In this document: in pieces, positions 35,501-44,171 of the stretch
How positions within the stretch are numbered: position 1 is the first letter of the stretch
Layout of the letters: each line of letters starts with the position of its first letter
Source: Planctomycetota bacterium
GTDB taxonomy: Bacteria > Planctomycetota > B15-G4
Length of the DNA stretch: 64,000 bases
Direction of reading: 5' to 3'
NCBI GenBank assembly: GCA_029259745.1
Contig: JAJDEO010000024.1
Span: 175,507 to 239,506 of the forward strand
Translations under genes and position numbers: made by a program
The notes under the pieces: generated by a model
The model's database searches: none
What the model saw: the letters and a program-made list of their open reading frames with translations, nothing else
What the model was told of the DNA's origin: nothing

Positions 35501-37869
35501 CCCGGTTTCTCCTCGACGCCAAGCGCCTCGACGTCGACAAGCGTCGCTACAACATCAGCGAGCTTCGCTTGAACGGCCTGCGCACGGCCGCAGCGCGTGA
35601 CGCAGACGGCAACGTCGACATCCTCGGCGTCGTCCTGGCGAATACTCCCGAGGTGCCGACGGATGACGCGCCAACGGCGATCAGTGCCGCAGAGATCGAC
35701 CCCGACGCCGATGCGGCCAGCGCGCGCGAGCGCGTCCGCAGTGCGTTGAGTCAGCGCCTCGCCGAACGTGCGATGCTGAAGCAGGACATGCAGATCGATA
35801 TCTCTGTGTTCGACGTGACGATCGAGCACGTCGAGTTCGCCGATGCCCTGGCGCCCGAGCCGATCGTGATCCGCGACGTCCACCTGCGGTCGCGCGAAGC
35901 GATCGCGCTCCCGGCCCAGCCCGTCGAGCTGACCCTCGACGCGTCCGTGTCACCGTTCGTCGAGCAGATCTCGCTCGTCGCGCGCCTCGAGGCCGAGGAC
36001 ACGCCGGCGCACCTCGAGATGCGCATCGACGCGGCGGGCTTGAGCACGCCGGGCAGCGACATCAGCCGCGCGCTGCGCGCCTCGCTCGAAGTCGACTGGA
36101 CATCCGCGCGCGGCGCACCGCTGCAGTACGACCCGCAGCGCGGCGTCTCGCTCAACGCGCGCATCTCGGACGTCGCCGTCAGCGAGACACCCGAGAGCGA
36201 GGCGCTCTTCGGCTTCGAAGATCTCATCGTCGACTCGCTGCGCTTCCAGCCCGCGCGCAACTCGCTCACCGTCAGCTCGATCCTGCTCCAAGGTCCACGC
36301 GCCGACATCCTCCGCGACGCCGAGGGCTTCACCGTCGCGGGACTGTTCATCCCGAGCCCCAAGGACGTTCCCGCGAAGGACGCGGCGTCGGCCGCGAACG
36401 TCGAGCAGGAAGCGCAGCCCGAGACCGCGATCGTCGACGGAGAGCCGCTCGAGATTCGCGTCGGCTCGGCGATCCTGACGGGCGTCGACTGCGTCTACAA
36501 CGACGTCACGACAACCCCTCCGACGCTGTTCCCGATCGAAGAGCTCGACCTCGAGGTGCGCTCGATCGACGTCGGCCGTCTTCCCTTCGGCCACGTCGTC
36601 CCCTTCACGCTCTTCGTGCGCGGCGGACTCGTACCTCCGGGAACCGTGGGCAAGAGCGGCACCAAGCCGGTGCGCGTGCTCGGCGGCCTCGATGTCGCCG
36701 GACACCTTGGCATCCAGCCGACGCTGGACGGGATCGTCGATGTCGACATCTACCAACTCGAGCTCGCGGCTCTCGCCGGCCTCGCCAACGAGTACGGCGT
36801 CTCGCTCGAGGACGGCACGTTCGACCTCGATGCGCGCTACACCTTCCGCGGCGACGGCGCGCTCGACGCGCGCAACAAGCTGCACTTCACGGACTTGGAC
36901 CTCAGCGAACCGCCGGGCGGCATCCTCTCGTCGGCGCTTTTCCTCGCGGCGCCGATCCAAGCCATCGTGGCGATCCTGCGCGACGAGGTCGGTGTGATCG
37001 AGCTCAGCGTCGACTTCAAAACCGGAACCGAGGGTTTCTCGTTCATCGACATCACGCGGCTGGCGGCGACGACACTCAGCAAGCAGGTCGCGCGTGCGAT
37101 CACGAACTCGCCGTTCCGTGTGCTGAACTTCGGTGCCGGCGTCGCGGGTCAGGTCGGTGATCTCACGGGCGTGACGGGTTTGCTCAACTCGACGACAAAG
37201 CTCATGGGCGTCGGCGACATCGAATCCGACGTGCCGCTCGTCCTCGACCTCTCGTTCTCGCCGGGCGTCGTCGCACCGGCGGGACGCTTCGCCGACGCGA
37301 TCGCGGTTTGGAGCAAGCTCATGGAGGAGGACGAGTCGCTCCTGATCACGCTGACGCACGAGATCGGCACCGAGGACGTCGACCGCATGACGACGCGTCT
37401 CGATCCCAGCGACGATGTCGTCCGCGCGAGCGTCGACGAGCTGCGTGGGCGGCGCACGGCCCTCATCGCGAAGCGCACGGATGTCCTTGGCCGCGCCCGC
37501 GCCGCCCAGGCCGTCAGCCCGACGCCGAACTCCGACCCCACCGTCGTGCGTCTCGCGCGCGTCAACGAGGAGCTCGGCCTCGTCGAGCGAGCGCTCGACG
37601 CCACGCTCGAACTCATGGGGCCGGCAGCGAAACGACGCGCCGAACTCCGCGTCTCCAAGGGCTGCGTCGAACTCGCCACGGCACGTCTCGAAGCCCTGCG
37701 CCGCCTCATCCTCGCCAACGAACGCGACGACATGTTCCTGACGAGCATGATCAAGCGCCGCTCCACCCGCGACTGGTCGTCACGCATCCGCATCCAGCGC
37801 CCCCGCTTCGAGCCCAGCGAAGACCGCCAGCTCAGCCGCGTGGTCGTGGCGCTCGAGCGGCTGCGGTAG
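32530..37869 (+). CDS. Giant AsmA/TamB-like (DUF748-type) envelope protein
   Basis: This 1,779-residue protein runs from the GTG at 32530. A basic N-terminus (KPKKRPRRWLRR) precedes a single signal anchor (IVMFVLIVFVLLVIARVVAQ). The rest is periplasmic: long runs of amphipathic beta-strands with AsmA-like openings (CEYERLDVSLTTLDVELWNL and VDVIDLRPRTLHAEL-type strands) and acidic, Pro-rich linkers. Near residue 1,400 the motif LELDVRSIDVGRLPFGHVVP-like and VLGGLDVAGHLGIQPTLDG recalls DUF748 proteins. About 180 helical residues end the chain. The family includes AsmA, TamB and YdbH, thought to bridge inner and outer membranes for phospholipid transport. It is coupled by a 4-nt overlap to the preceding lipoprotein. 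The assignment is structural rather than by precise motif. Confidence 0.78.
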   Translation: MTDVVNDPRPAEKPKKRPRRWLRRIVMFVLIVFVLLVIARVVAQAMLPDILGDLLREHGIECEYERLDVSLTTLDVELWNLVARDVSTGDELLDVEYVRADVSVWDLVHGLVVVQRVEIDGAIGHVHRFDDGRWSLTSAPPESSAPDPTDANEAPADDADGTPPGAADERAPISLDPPIGVRAVRVQNLELHVHDHTTSPVSTLVINGDVRVSHVGMPERDTKISVAITSTPHVGIIRVAGSARSEARVLSARLGLDVIDLRPRTLHAELTALGLEPLADSLTLSAALEVDLALDENDVVSGDVNLRDLAFTADGDVALGIEALEVPCVALTTEQLTLGDVRLRGVTGHTYSDADGAFVAGGIRFVPTASTPEEPDEPESGGAFAFALEHLDVDDVDLVHELATTEPLTTIALEARTIDLRSLAFPLDDTRPPPSLDIDASLPGIVSNLTLAAQSSLQPEQGSATLTLSGNGVALDALEPLLYDAGLASSLTSATLGLSAAVAWERRADESVALQLALEDLALVNGDDTLLAGLAGAHVHDLVLPADDGGIDVREVSVQGIAASAWRSVDDIWSAFGITPLGPDAPAPTVSAAPRYVPLFAQRMLEDAAPEPGAVAAAPSQPDIPDQPVEPDESRPLHVGRVVVEGPQLTVVDSVRGRTVSVDQLRAEITEIVIGDGPPRVDRVSLSLGANHFVRTLELDLAVTDSGPTFAMQGSLTADGLSLNDMAEDLGLETWMGDGHLAATVSTSWSSDDDGFHVGGRVDDFVLADASRELFAFEDLVLEQATFGDTTHIPSLTWTRPRVAITKRDDGRFDLLGITLGGDTADASSAAPTPDAGAASGAPAAPSESGGLLDVLAITGAGLDWTDPSGSSRVDLDVSGSRLGWGALGRKGTIDLTVAIPAALDEFKIDGDLDTSPGALAAQLTLLGRGLRAGPLARYLPEGVAVTWDDASLDGVIDVAWAANEKGGHTARLGITNLLLTDATREYLSIPRFLLDAKRLDVDKRRYNISELRLNGLRTAAARDADGNVDILGVVLANTPEVPTDDAPTAISAAEIDPDADAASARERVRSALSQRLAERAMLKQDMQIDISVFDVTIEHVEFADALAPEPIVIRDVHLRSREAIALPAQPVELTLDASVSPFVEQISLVARLEAEDTPAHLEMRIDAAGLSTPGSDISRALRASLEVDWTSARGAPLQYDPQRGVSLNARISDVAVSETPESEALFGFEDLIVDSLRFQPARNSLTVSSILLQGPRADILRDAEGFTVAGLFIPSPKDVPAKDAASAANVEQEAQPETAIVDGEPLEIRVGSAILTGVDCVYNDVTTTPPTLFPIEELDLEVRSIDVGRLPFGHVVPFTLFVRGGLVPPGTVGKSGTKPVRVLGGLDVAGHLGIQPTLDGIVDVDIYQLELAALAGLANEYGVSLEDGTFDLDARYTFRGDGALDARNKLHFTDLDLSEPPGGILSSALFLAAPIQAIVAILRDEVGVIELSVDFKTGTEGFSFIDITRLAATTLSKQVARAITNSPFRVLNFGAGVAGQVGDLTGVTGLLNSTTKLMGVGDIESDVPLVLDLSFSPGVVAPAGRFADAIAVWSKLMEEDESLLITLTHEIGTEDVDRMTTRLDPSDDVVRASVDELRGRRTALIAKRTDVLGRARAAQAVSPTPNSDPTVVRLARVNEELGLVERALDATLELMGPAAKRRAELRVSKGCVELATARLEALRRLILANERDDMFLTSMIKRRSTRDWSSRIRIQRPRFEPSEDRQLSRVVVALERLR

Positions 37870-37930
37870 TTGGGACTGCTGGACGGCGCGCGCGTCGCAT
37901 CCGACCAGCGCCCCGGCAACTTCGCCTCGC

Positions 37931-38500
37931 TCAGAACGATCCCTGCACGAACCACAGGGCGCGGGCGAGGAACGGCGTCGCCGCGAAGAGGACGACGGCC
38001 TGCAGCGCCGGTGACAGGCCGATGTGGTCGAGCACCTTGTACGTGCCGTAGAAGAGGAAGCCGACGACCATCCACATGGCGATCGAACCGGACGGGACGC
38101 CGCCGAGTTCGGGGATGCCCAAGATCATGCCCGGGCTCGCGAGCGGCAGGTTCCACGTCATCGCGCGTGCGACGGCCTCGAAGGGCAGCACGAGCAGACC
38201 CGTGAAGAGGCCCGTCATGACGACGTGCACGAAGTGATTGCCGCGCACGCCGTCGCGCGTCTCGACGATGCCCTTCGTGACGGCGGCCGCCATGTAGATG
38301 ACGAGCCCGGGCAGCAGGAACGACTCCGGCGGCGAGGTGCCTGTCATCCAGATGAAGCTCATCACGCCCGCCGCGCCGAACCACGTGGCGGCGAAGTAGG
38401 GCGACAGCTTGCGATGCGCGTGAACGAACGCGAGGCCCGTGCAGATCGTGATGAAGGCGCGGTAGTGCCAGGGCTCGAGGTCGAGGAAGGGCGGGTTCAT
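37931..38500 (-). CDS. Multipass membrane protein of unknown function
   Basis: In this 189-residue protein about six hydrophobic segments can be read, including RAFITICTGLAFVHAH, FLLPGLVIYMAAAVTKGIV, VVMTGLFTGLLVLPFEAVA and LQAVVLFAATPFLARALWF. No known transporter or enzyme motif is seen. Its ATG overlaps the stop of the 55-residue membrane protein upstream by 4 nt, so the two are coupled. It converges on the AsmA-like gene with a 61-nt gap. Confidence 0.7.
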   Translation of the reverse strand: MNPPFLDLEPWHYRAFITICTGLAFVHAHRKLSPYFAATWFGAAGVMSFIWMTGTSPPESFLLPGLVIYMAAAVTKGIVETRDGVRGNHFVHVVMTGLFTGLLVLPFEAVARAMTWNLPLASPGMILGIPELGGVPSGSIAMWMVVGFLFYGTYKVLDHIGLSPALQAVVLFAATPFLARALWFVQGSF

Positions 38501-38664
38501 CGCGACCGCCCGCTCAAGAGGTAGATCACGAAGAGCACCGCGCTCGGGACGCCCGCCAAGAGCAGCTCGGGGCGTTCGACCTCATCGATCGCCACGTAGC
38601 CCAGCAGGGCCAGCGACATGAAGACGAGAAAGGACGGCAGGCGATCGACGAATCGGTCGAGCAT
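38497..38664 (-). CDS. Small single-pass membrane protein, 55 residues
   Basis: The ATG at 38664 gives MLDRFVDRLPSFLVFMSLAL, then GYVAIDEVERPELLLAGVP and a second hydrophobic stretch SAVLFVIYLLSGRSR. It probably has two short helices. It overlaps the next gene by 4 nt and lies 53 nt after the peptidase gene, so it probably belongs to one leftward transcription unit. No family is known. Confidence 0.6.
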   Translation of the reverse strand: MLDRFVDRLPSFLVFMSLALLGYVAIDEVERPELLLAGVPSAVLFVIYLLSGRSR

Positions 38665-38717
38665 CAACGGGGTCTCACGAGGTGGACGGCCGAGGATGTC
38701 ATGCCCAGCGCGGGCGC

Positions 38718-39989
38718 TCAACCGTCGTCGGCGTGTGTCGGCATGATCGCGTGGTCGCCGGCGCGTTCGGCAGGAGCGAGCATCCAGCCATCGGCGAGCG
38801 TGATCGTCCAGCCGTCGCCGCGGATCTCGGCGCCAGCAACCTGCGGCGGGCCGGGCACCGTCAGCCGCCGCCCGTCGGCTGACATGAGGATCTGATCGGC
38901 GACCACCGAGCCCCAGGGGCCCGTGACGCGGAACGACGGGTAGATCGTGCCGACATCGCCGAGCGGCGTGACGCCCGCCGTGATGAACGACGCGTTGCGC
39001 CCGCGCGGCATGACGATCACCGGCCCGTCGACGAAGCGCGCGCTCAACGCCGCGGCGCGTGCGGCCCGCTCGGCCTCGCGCGCTTCCTCTGCCGCGCGCA
39101 GGTCATCCCCGCGGTACAGCCACACCGCCGACTCGACGTCGCGTGCCGGCTCGAGGTTCATGGCCGCAGCGAGCAGCTCGCCGAGGTCATCACTCGCCAT
39201 GATCGTCGTGCGCCAAGCCGGTGCCGCGTCGTCGAGCAACAGCCCGAGCGCCGCGCCCGTCGGATACGCGAACGAGCGCACGAACGACTCCTCGTCCGAT
39301 GCCGCCCGCAGCTGCGCGATCCCGGAGGTCCGCGCCGCTGCCCGCGAGCGGCTTGCCAAGACCGTGCCCGTGTACTGAGCGAGACCCTCGTTGATCTCGA
39401 CGCCACGCTCGCGCTCCGCGAACCCGTCGCCCAGCGCGCGCCGCCGCGCCCGGAAGGCCAAAGCGTGAGACAAAGCCGCACGCTGCGCCGGGCCCTCGGC
39501 CTCGAGAGCGGCCGCCAACGCGCGCCACTCGAGCTGGATCCAGTAGCGCCCCTCGAGCGTGTCGAGATGATCGCAGTTGCCGGCGAGCTGGTTGATCATC
39601 AGCCCCAGCTCGGGCTGCACGCGGTGGAACAACTCGTGCATCATCACGCGCGCGCGGCGCTGGTCGTCGAACCCGTCGACCATCTGCCACACGAACGTCG
39701 ACCAACGCTCGTTGCCCCATTCGAGCGCCGTGTTGGCGAACCCGAGCAGGCGTGGCTTGTCGGCCTCGGGACGCTCGCGATTGAGTGCCAGCGTGTCCGT
39801 GATCGGATCAGCGAACACCATCGGCCCGCAGAGCGAGACGCCCCACAGCGCGCCCGCGTCACGTTGGCAAAGCGCCTCCGCCTCGGCGAAGTATTGCGCG
39901 GCACGCTCCTGATCGACCTGCGCGAGCGCCGACGCGCCAAGGAACGACGCGAACAGACACGCCCGCAGCAGCGGTGTGATTCCGAGCAT
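38718..39989 (-). CDS. Secreted zinc peptidase-like protein (HExxH)
   Basis: This 423-residue protein starts at the second of two adjacent ATGs (39989), giving AGGAGG with 5-nt spacing; the first ATG would be only 2 nt away. A signal peptide (MLGITPLLRACLFASFLGASALAQ) is followed by VMMHELFHRVQPELG, a gluzincin-style HExxH. About 90 residues later VEINEGLAQYTG supplies a likely third ligand Glu, as in M1/M4-like families. The C-terminal 100 residues are beta-rich (TGPWGSVVADQILMSADG). The overall family is not named here. The gene heads a leftward group with the two small membrane proteins. Confidence 0.72.
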   Translation of the reverse strand: MLGITPLLRACLFASFLGASALAQVDQERAAQYFAEAEALCQRDAGALWGVSLCGPMVFADPITDTLALNRERPEADKPRLLGFANTALEWGNERWSTFVWQMVDGFDDQRRARVMMHELFHRVQPELGLMINQLAGNCDHLDTLEGRYWIQLEWRALAAALEAEGPAQRAALSHALAFRARRRALGDGFAERERGVEINEGLAQYTGTVLASRSRAAARTSGIAQLRAASDEESFVRSFAYPTGAALGLLLDDAAPAWRTTIMASDDLGELLAAAMNLEPARDVESAVWLYRGDDLRAAEEAREAERAARAAALSARFVDGPVIVMPRGRNASFITAGVTPLGDVGTIYPSFRVTGPWGSVVADQILMSADGRRLTVPGPPQVAGAEIRGDGWTITLADGWMLAPAERAGDHAIMPTHADDG

Positions 39990-40045
39990 CATGACCTCCT
40001 CATCAACCGGAGATCAACGCGCTCACGCGGCGTGACGCGCAGCCC

Positions 40046-41746
40046 TCAGTCGATGACGTTTTGGATGGACACGTTGCTGACCGGCGCCGGGAGGTTGCCC
40101 GGCGTGACGGCGGCGAACTGCCAGTAGACCGTCACTCCGACGGCTCCCGGCGGGACGACGAGCGGCGGGAAGACCGTCTGGCCCGTGGCGCCCGTGGGCG
40201 TCGGTGCGAGCAGGAAGAGATCCGTGAAGCCGGCACCGACGTCGAAGGCCACCTGCGGCACGATCGACGGCGTGGGCGTGAACGAGAGGCCGAGGTAATG
40301 GAAGTCGAAGGGTTCCGACTTCATCTCGACGGTCATCTCGTCGCCCTCGGACACCGTCTTCGGCGACACCGTGAGCTGCGGACCGCCGGGCGTGCGCACC
40401 TGCGTGAAGACAACCTCGGACAGGCCGACGGCGTTCTCGACGGTGATCGGGATCAGCCCGTCGTTCGCGAACGACGGCAGCGTGAAGGAGATCACCTGGT
40501 CGTCGAGCACGTCGAACTGACCCGGGCCCAGCGTGATCCCGTCGACGTGCACGGCCGTGACGTTCGTGAGCGTGACGCCGGAGATGATCGTCGTGGGCGT
40601 TTCGCCCGGCTCGACGATCTCGGGCCAGGCTTCGCAGAGCGACGGACGCCCCGCGCCGTCAACCTCGCACGCGGGGTTGACCTTCAGGATGTGGAAGCCG
40701 GTCGAGATGTCATTGACGTAGACGAAACCCGACGGCTGCATCGGGTAGCAGCCCCACGCGCCGTCGAAGCCGAACGAGCCGGCCTGCACGGGCAGCGTGT
40801 CGTACTCGCCGATCTTCACGGGGTTGTTGAGGTCGCTGATGTCCATCGCGACGTACCCGATCTTGTAGTACGACGTGTGCACCACGTTGCCGACGATGAA
40901 GGGGTTGTGCGGCAGCGTCTGCGAGCCCTGCCAGAGGTTCTTGATGTCGATGAGGTTCGACGGGTCGGAGACGTCCCAGAGCTGCAGGTGACGCGTGCCG
41001 CCCGTCTCGTCGGCCACGACGGCCACGGTGTTGTCCGCGTTGACCCAGCACGAGTGCGTGAAGTCCTCACCGCTCGGTTCGGCGTCGAGCACCGTGATCG
41101 TGGGCATGTCGGAGACGTCGAGCGTCGCGAAGAGCCCGTCGTTGATCATGCAGACGTAAGCCACGCCGTCCTGCACGTGCAGGTCGTGGACGTAGCCGTC
41201 GATGTTGAAGCCCGGGATGCCCTGGCCGTTCCACGTGCGGACGAGCGTCGGGTTCACGAGCGAGGTGTTGAGGTCGTAGATGACCGTGCCCTTGTTCGTG
41301 CCGCAGGCGTAGAGCAGGCCCGTGTCGGTGTCGATCTGCACGTTGTGCGCGGAGTTGAAGAACGTGTTCCCGAACTCGTTGACGAGCACGGGGTTCTCGG
41401 GATCGCTGACATCGATCACCTGCACGGCGCCGATGCAGTCGTTCACGGAGTACACGTACCCCTGGTAGTACTTCATGTCGCGCCACGTGCAGTTCGTGCC
41501 GTCGATGAAGCCCGTCGCGTAGGGCGCCGTCGGATCGGTGCAGTTCGCGATCACGGTGCCGGAGAGCGTGCCGATGCAGGCGTACTCACGCCCGTCCTCG
41601 GTCGCGAAGCCCCAGATGTCGTTGTAGGTGCCGAAGTCGTTGATGCGCCCAAGGCGCGTCACGTTGTAGTCGCTGGCCCCTTGTCCGAGCACGGTCTGAG
41701 AGAGGACGAGGGACGCGACGGCGATCGCGAGACGCGAGCAACGCAT
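40046..41746 (-). CDS. Secreted LVIVD-repeat (choice-of-anchor B-type) protein
   Basis: In this 566-residue protein a signal peptide (MRCSRLAIAVASLVLSQTVL) leads into a propeller of LVIVD-type repeats, for example GYVYSVNDCIGAVQVIDVSD followed by PENPVLVNEFG, and LQLWDVSDPSNLIDIKN. TWRDMKYYQGYVY and FNSAHNVQIDTDTGLLYACG match proteins annotated as choice-of-anchor B family. Residues 390-450 resemble an IPT/TIG-like sheet (SGVTLTNVTAVHVDGITLGP). The last 110 residues form a beta domain ending VSNVSIQNVID, comparable to the other C-terminal domains in this window. It is probably surface-exposed, with unknown ligand. Lone gene. Confidence 0.82.
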   Translation of the reverse strand: MRCSRLAIAVASLVLSQTVLGQGASDYNVTRLGRINDFGTYNDIWGFATEDGREYACIGTLSGTVIANCTDPTAPYATGFIDGTNCTWRDMKYYQGYVYSVNDCIGAVQVIDVSDPENPVLVNEFGNTFFNSAHNVQIDTDTGLLYACGTNKGTVIYDLNTSLVNPTLVRTWNGQGIPGFNIDGYVHDLHVQDGVAYVCMINDGLFATLDVSDMPTITVLDAEPSGEDFTHSCWVNADNTVAVVADETGGTRHLQLWDVSDPSNLIDIKNLWQGSQTLPHNPFIVGNVVHTSYYKIGYVAMDISDLNNPVKIGEYDTLPVQAGSFGFDGAWGCYPMQPSGFVYVNDISTGFHILKVNPACEVDGAGRPSLCEAWPEIVEPGETPTTIISGVTLTNVTAVHVDGITLGPGQFDVLDDQVISFTLPSFANDGLIPITVENAVGLSEVVFTQVRTPGGPQLTVSPKTVSEGDEMTVEMKSEPFDFHYLGLSFTPTPSIVPQVAFDVGAGFTDLFLLAPTPTGATGQTVFPPLVVPPGAVGVTVYWQFAAVTPGNLPAPVSNVSIQNVID

Positions 41747-41901
41747 ACGACAGCTCCAGGGAGGATCCTGATCATGGAGAGCCGGCCGCGATTCGGGTCG
41801 CTGGGAGTGGCCGGGAGCAACGTCAGATCGAGACGCCGCACCCGTCTATCACAGGGCCAAACCCGCGATATGTCAAGGCTGGGGATTCGCGCCGACGCCC
41901 G

Positions 41902-42672
41902 TCAATATGCGTACTGGCGGTCTTCGATGACCTTGACGGCGTCGCCGCTGTCCGTGCCCGTCAGGAACGAGCCGATCACGTTGGCACCCACGGCGGTCAG
42001 CTGCGAGACGGCCCGATCGACGTCCTTCTTGGGCGTCTCACCCAGGGCCACGACCATCACCACCCCGTCCATCACGCGCGACAACTCGGCCGCATCGGCG
42101 AACATCGAGCACGGCGGCGTGTCGAAGAGGATGTAGTTGTAGCGCTGCTTGAGCCACGAGATGAGGTTCTGCGTGTAGTCGGAACCGATCACCTCGGCCG
42201 GGTTCAGCACGTCGCGGCCGGCCGAGATCAGGTGCAGGTTCGGCAGGCGCGTTTCTTGGATGACATCAGCCGGCGAGACGCGATCGAGCAGCACCTCGAC
42301 GAAGCCGGGGTCGCGCTCGAGCCCGAAGAGCTCGTGGATGCGGCTGGCGCGCAGATCCGTGTCGATGATGCAGATCTTCAGATCCTCGCGCTCGGCGAGA
42401 CTCAGGGCGATGTTCGAGACGCTGACCGTCTTGCCCTCTTCAGGCGCCGACGAGGTGAAGAGCAGCGTGCGCGACTCGTCGGTGGGGTTCATCGCGCGCA
42501 GGTTCGTGCGGAAGGCGCGGTATTGCTCAGCCTGGAAGCCCTGCGGGTCGTGATAGACGACGAGGCGCGGGTCGACGTCGGGGTCGACGAGCACGACGAA
42601 GTCGTCGGGGCGTGTCAGCGCCGGGTCGTCCTTCTCTGCCTTCTTGCGGGACTTGCCGAAGAGCCAGCCCAT
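41902..42672 (-). CDS. BY-kinase-like CpsD/CapB-family tyrosine kinase
   Basis: This 256-residue cytoplasmic ATPase runs from the ATG at 42672 (a GTG lies four codons upstream). FTSSAPEEGKTVSVSNIALS is the Walker A region, ICIIDTDLRASRIHELF the Walker A' region and YILFDTPPCSMFADA the Walker B region, matching bacterial tyrosine kinases that control exopolysaccharide export. QAEQYRAFRTNLRAMNP is the typical oligomerisation/activator helix. The C-terminus ends DRQYAY, only two tyrosines rather than a long cluster, and no transmembrane Wzz-like partner or polysaccharide gene is adjacent. It may act with a distant chain-length regulator; a ParA-like positioning role is the alternative. Confidence 0.82.
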   Translation of the reverse strand: MGWLFGKSRKKAEKDDPALTRPDDFVVLVDPDVDPRLVVYHDPQGFQAEQYRAFRTNLRAMNPTDESRTLLFTSSAPEEGKTVSVSNIALSLAEREDLKICIIDTDLRASRIHELFGLERDPGFVEVLLDRVSPADVIQETRLPNLHLISAGRDVLNPAEVIGSDYTQNLISWLKQRYNYILFDTPPCSMFADAAELSRVMDGVVMVVALGETPKKDVDRAVSQLTAVGANVIGSFLTGTDSGDAVKVIEDRQYAY

Positions 42673-43314
42673 GGTCGTTCTCACGATCTGCGGTGATACG
42701 GAACGCCCGTGGGGCGCGCCGAAGATGTCCAGGTGTCGAAAGGCCTCACCCAGCGGTGAGCCCCCTCATCGGCAGACGCTTGCTGTCTGTTGACTCCGGC
42801 ATTCGATTCCGTGCACGTCTGCGCACGAGAAAGGCGTCTGTGGAGCCGCCGGCCTGCAGGGAAAGTCTGACACATCCCGGACCGCGGTGGGGAGCCTTTC
42901 ATCCCGATCACAGACAGTCCTGAGAGGTGCTCGGCCCCGGTCGGCACCCGCCGATCCGACACCTGCGCAGCCCGGCCGCGAGAAATCCGACGATTCGTCC
43001 GGCCGCCCATGGGATCGCGCCGCCCCCACGGACCGCTCGGTCGGCTGTTTCCGGCCGTCGCGGAACGCGTGAGGTTGAGTCGATGTCTCAAAACGATGAC
43101 GATGCCACAAGCGCAGGGCGTCCGACGTCCGATAGAGCAGCGGGTGGCCGACGTCGTTCGGCACATCGCGGCAACCACGGAACCGACCGCCGCGTTGCCA
43201 TCACCCAACGAGCAGGTACCGGCGCTTTGAACTCGGCCCGGCGGACACGACCATGAACGCACCCACGCTTGGCACCCGCTCCTAGTCTCCCCCGTTTCTT
43301 TGTCGGTCTCGTCG
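42673..43314. other. Divergent intergenic region, 640 nt
   Basis: This separates the BY-kinase gene and the coiled-coil/actin pair and must hold both promoters. Apart from a weakly supported 57-codon ORF at 43083, nothing coding is convincing. No strong palindrome or tandem repeat was seen. Confidence 0.4.
43083..43256 (+). CDS. Possible small basic protein, 57 residues
   Basis: The ATG at 43083 follows GAGGTTGAG at fair spacing and reads MSQNDDDATSAGRPTSDRAA, then a Gly/Arg/His-rich stretch ending NSARRTRP. It has low complexity and could be random in this GC-rich DNA. It lies 58 nt ahead of the coiled-coil gene on the same strand. No family is known. Confidence 0.25.
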   Translation: MSQNDDDATSAGRPTSDRAAGGRRRSAHRGNHGTDRRVAITQRAGTGALNSARRTRP

Positions 43315-44139
43315 ATGTCCAACTCTCTCACGCGCAGCCTGTACCACCTGATGCGGGGAGCGTCGCGCCCGACGTCCCTCTCCCGCCTCAAACAGCGTGG
43401 GCACAAGCGAGTTTCGATCCTGCGCTACCGCGACATCGAGATGCTGATCGACACGTCCGTCGAGAACACCCTCTCGAAGATGGGCATCGAGCTCTCGGAT
43501 CGCGACATCAAGGGGCTCGGGGCCGAGGCGCGAGTCGAGTTCCTGGCGCTGCTGCACGAGCGCGATTCGCTGCGCGAGACGGTCGACGACCTCGTCACGC
43601 AACAGGAGGAGCTCGAGGCGAACCGCGCCGTGCTCAAGGAGCGGCTGACAGAAACGAAGTCGGAGCTCGACGAGGAGCAAGCCGCCGAGGACGAAGAGCT
43701 CGTCGAGTTCGGCGAGGACCTCACGTCGCTGGAGGGCCGCATCTCGGCGAGCCTGCGCGCGCTGCTGTCCGACTCGGCCACGCCGCGTGACGCCCTGACC
43801 GCGCGCGCCATCGAGCTCGTGCGCGCGGCGTTCGACGAGCAGCGCGAAGAAGTCGCGAACCGCACGCGGGCCGAGCAGGCCGAGCGCGTCGGGCTGTTGC
43901 AGCGTCGGCTCTCGAAGCTCAACAAGAAGCTCGAGGAGAGCGAGGCGATGCTCGCGCGTGCACGCGCCGCCGCCAACACGTCCGACGAAGACATCGAAGA
44001 GTTCGACATGGGGCCCGCCGGCCTCAAATCCCAAGACCCGCAGTTCGAGAAGAAGAAGCAGGTGCTCGAAGAGATCTTCAAACTCAACGTCGAGTTGAAG
44101 AGCATGGTGGACAGCGAAGGCGACAAGAAGCCGACGTAG
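43315..44139 (+). CDS. Coiled-coil protein adjacent to MamK-like actin
   Basis: This 274-residue protein runs from the ATG at 43315 (MSNSLTRSLYHLMRGASRP). A basic N-terminal 35 residues (SRLKQRGHKRVSILRYRDIE) precede a long helical, Glu/Arg/Leu-rich region with heptad patterning from about residue 75 to 215 (LRETVDDLVTQQEELEANRA, LLQRRLSKLNKKLEESEAML). The tail after residue 220 is acidic (NTSDEDIEEFDMGP) and ends with a short helix. No enzyme motif is seen. It lies 99 nt upstream of the actin-like gene on the same strand, and the pair probably form one unit. Inference: a filament-binding or anchoring partner of the actin, as coiled-coil partners are for other bacterial actins. No named family is recognised. 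Confidence 0.75.
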   Translation: MSNSLTRSLYHLMRGASRPTSLSRLKQRGHKRVSILRYRDIEMLIDTSVENTLSKMGIELSDRDIKGLGAEARVEFLALLHERDSLRETVDDLVTQQEELEANRAVLKERLTETKSELDEEQAAEDEELVEFGEDLTSLEGRISASLRALLSDSATPRDALTARAIELVRAAFDEQREEVANRTRAEQAERVGLLQRRLSKLNKKLEESEAMLARARAAANTSDEDIEEFDMGPAGLKSQDPQFEKKKQVLEEIFKLNVELKSMVDSEGDKKPT

Positions 44140-44171
44140 TCCCCGACCGCACACGCTTCACTCGCAACACG

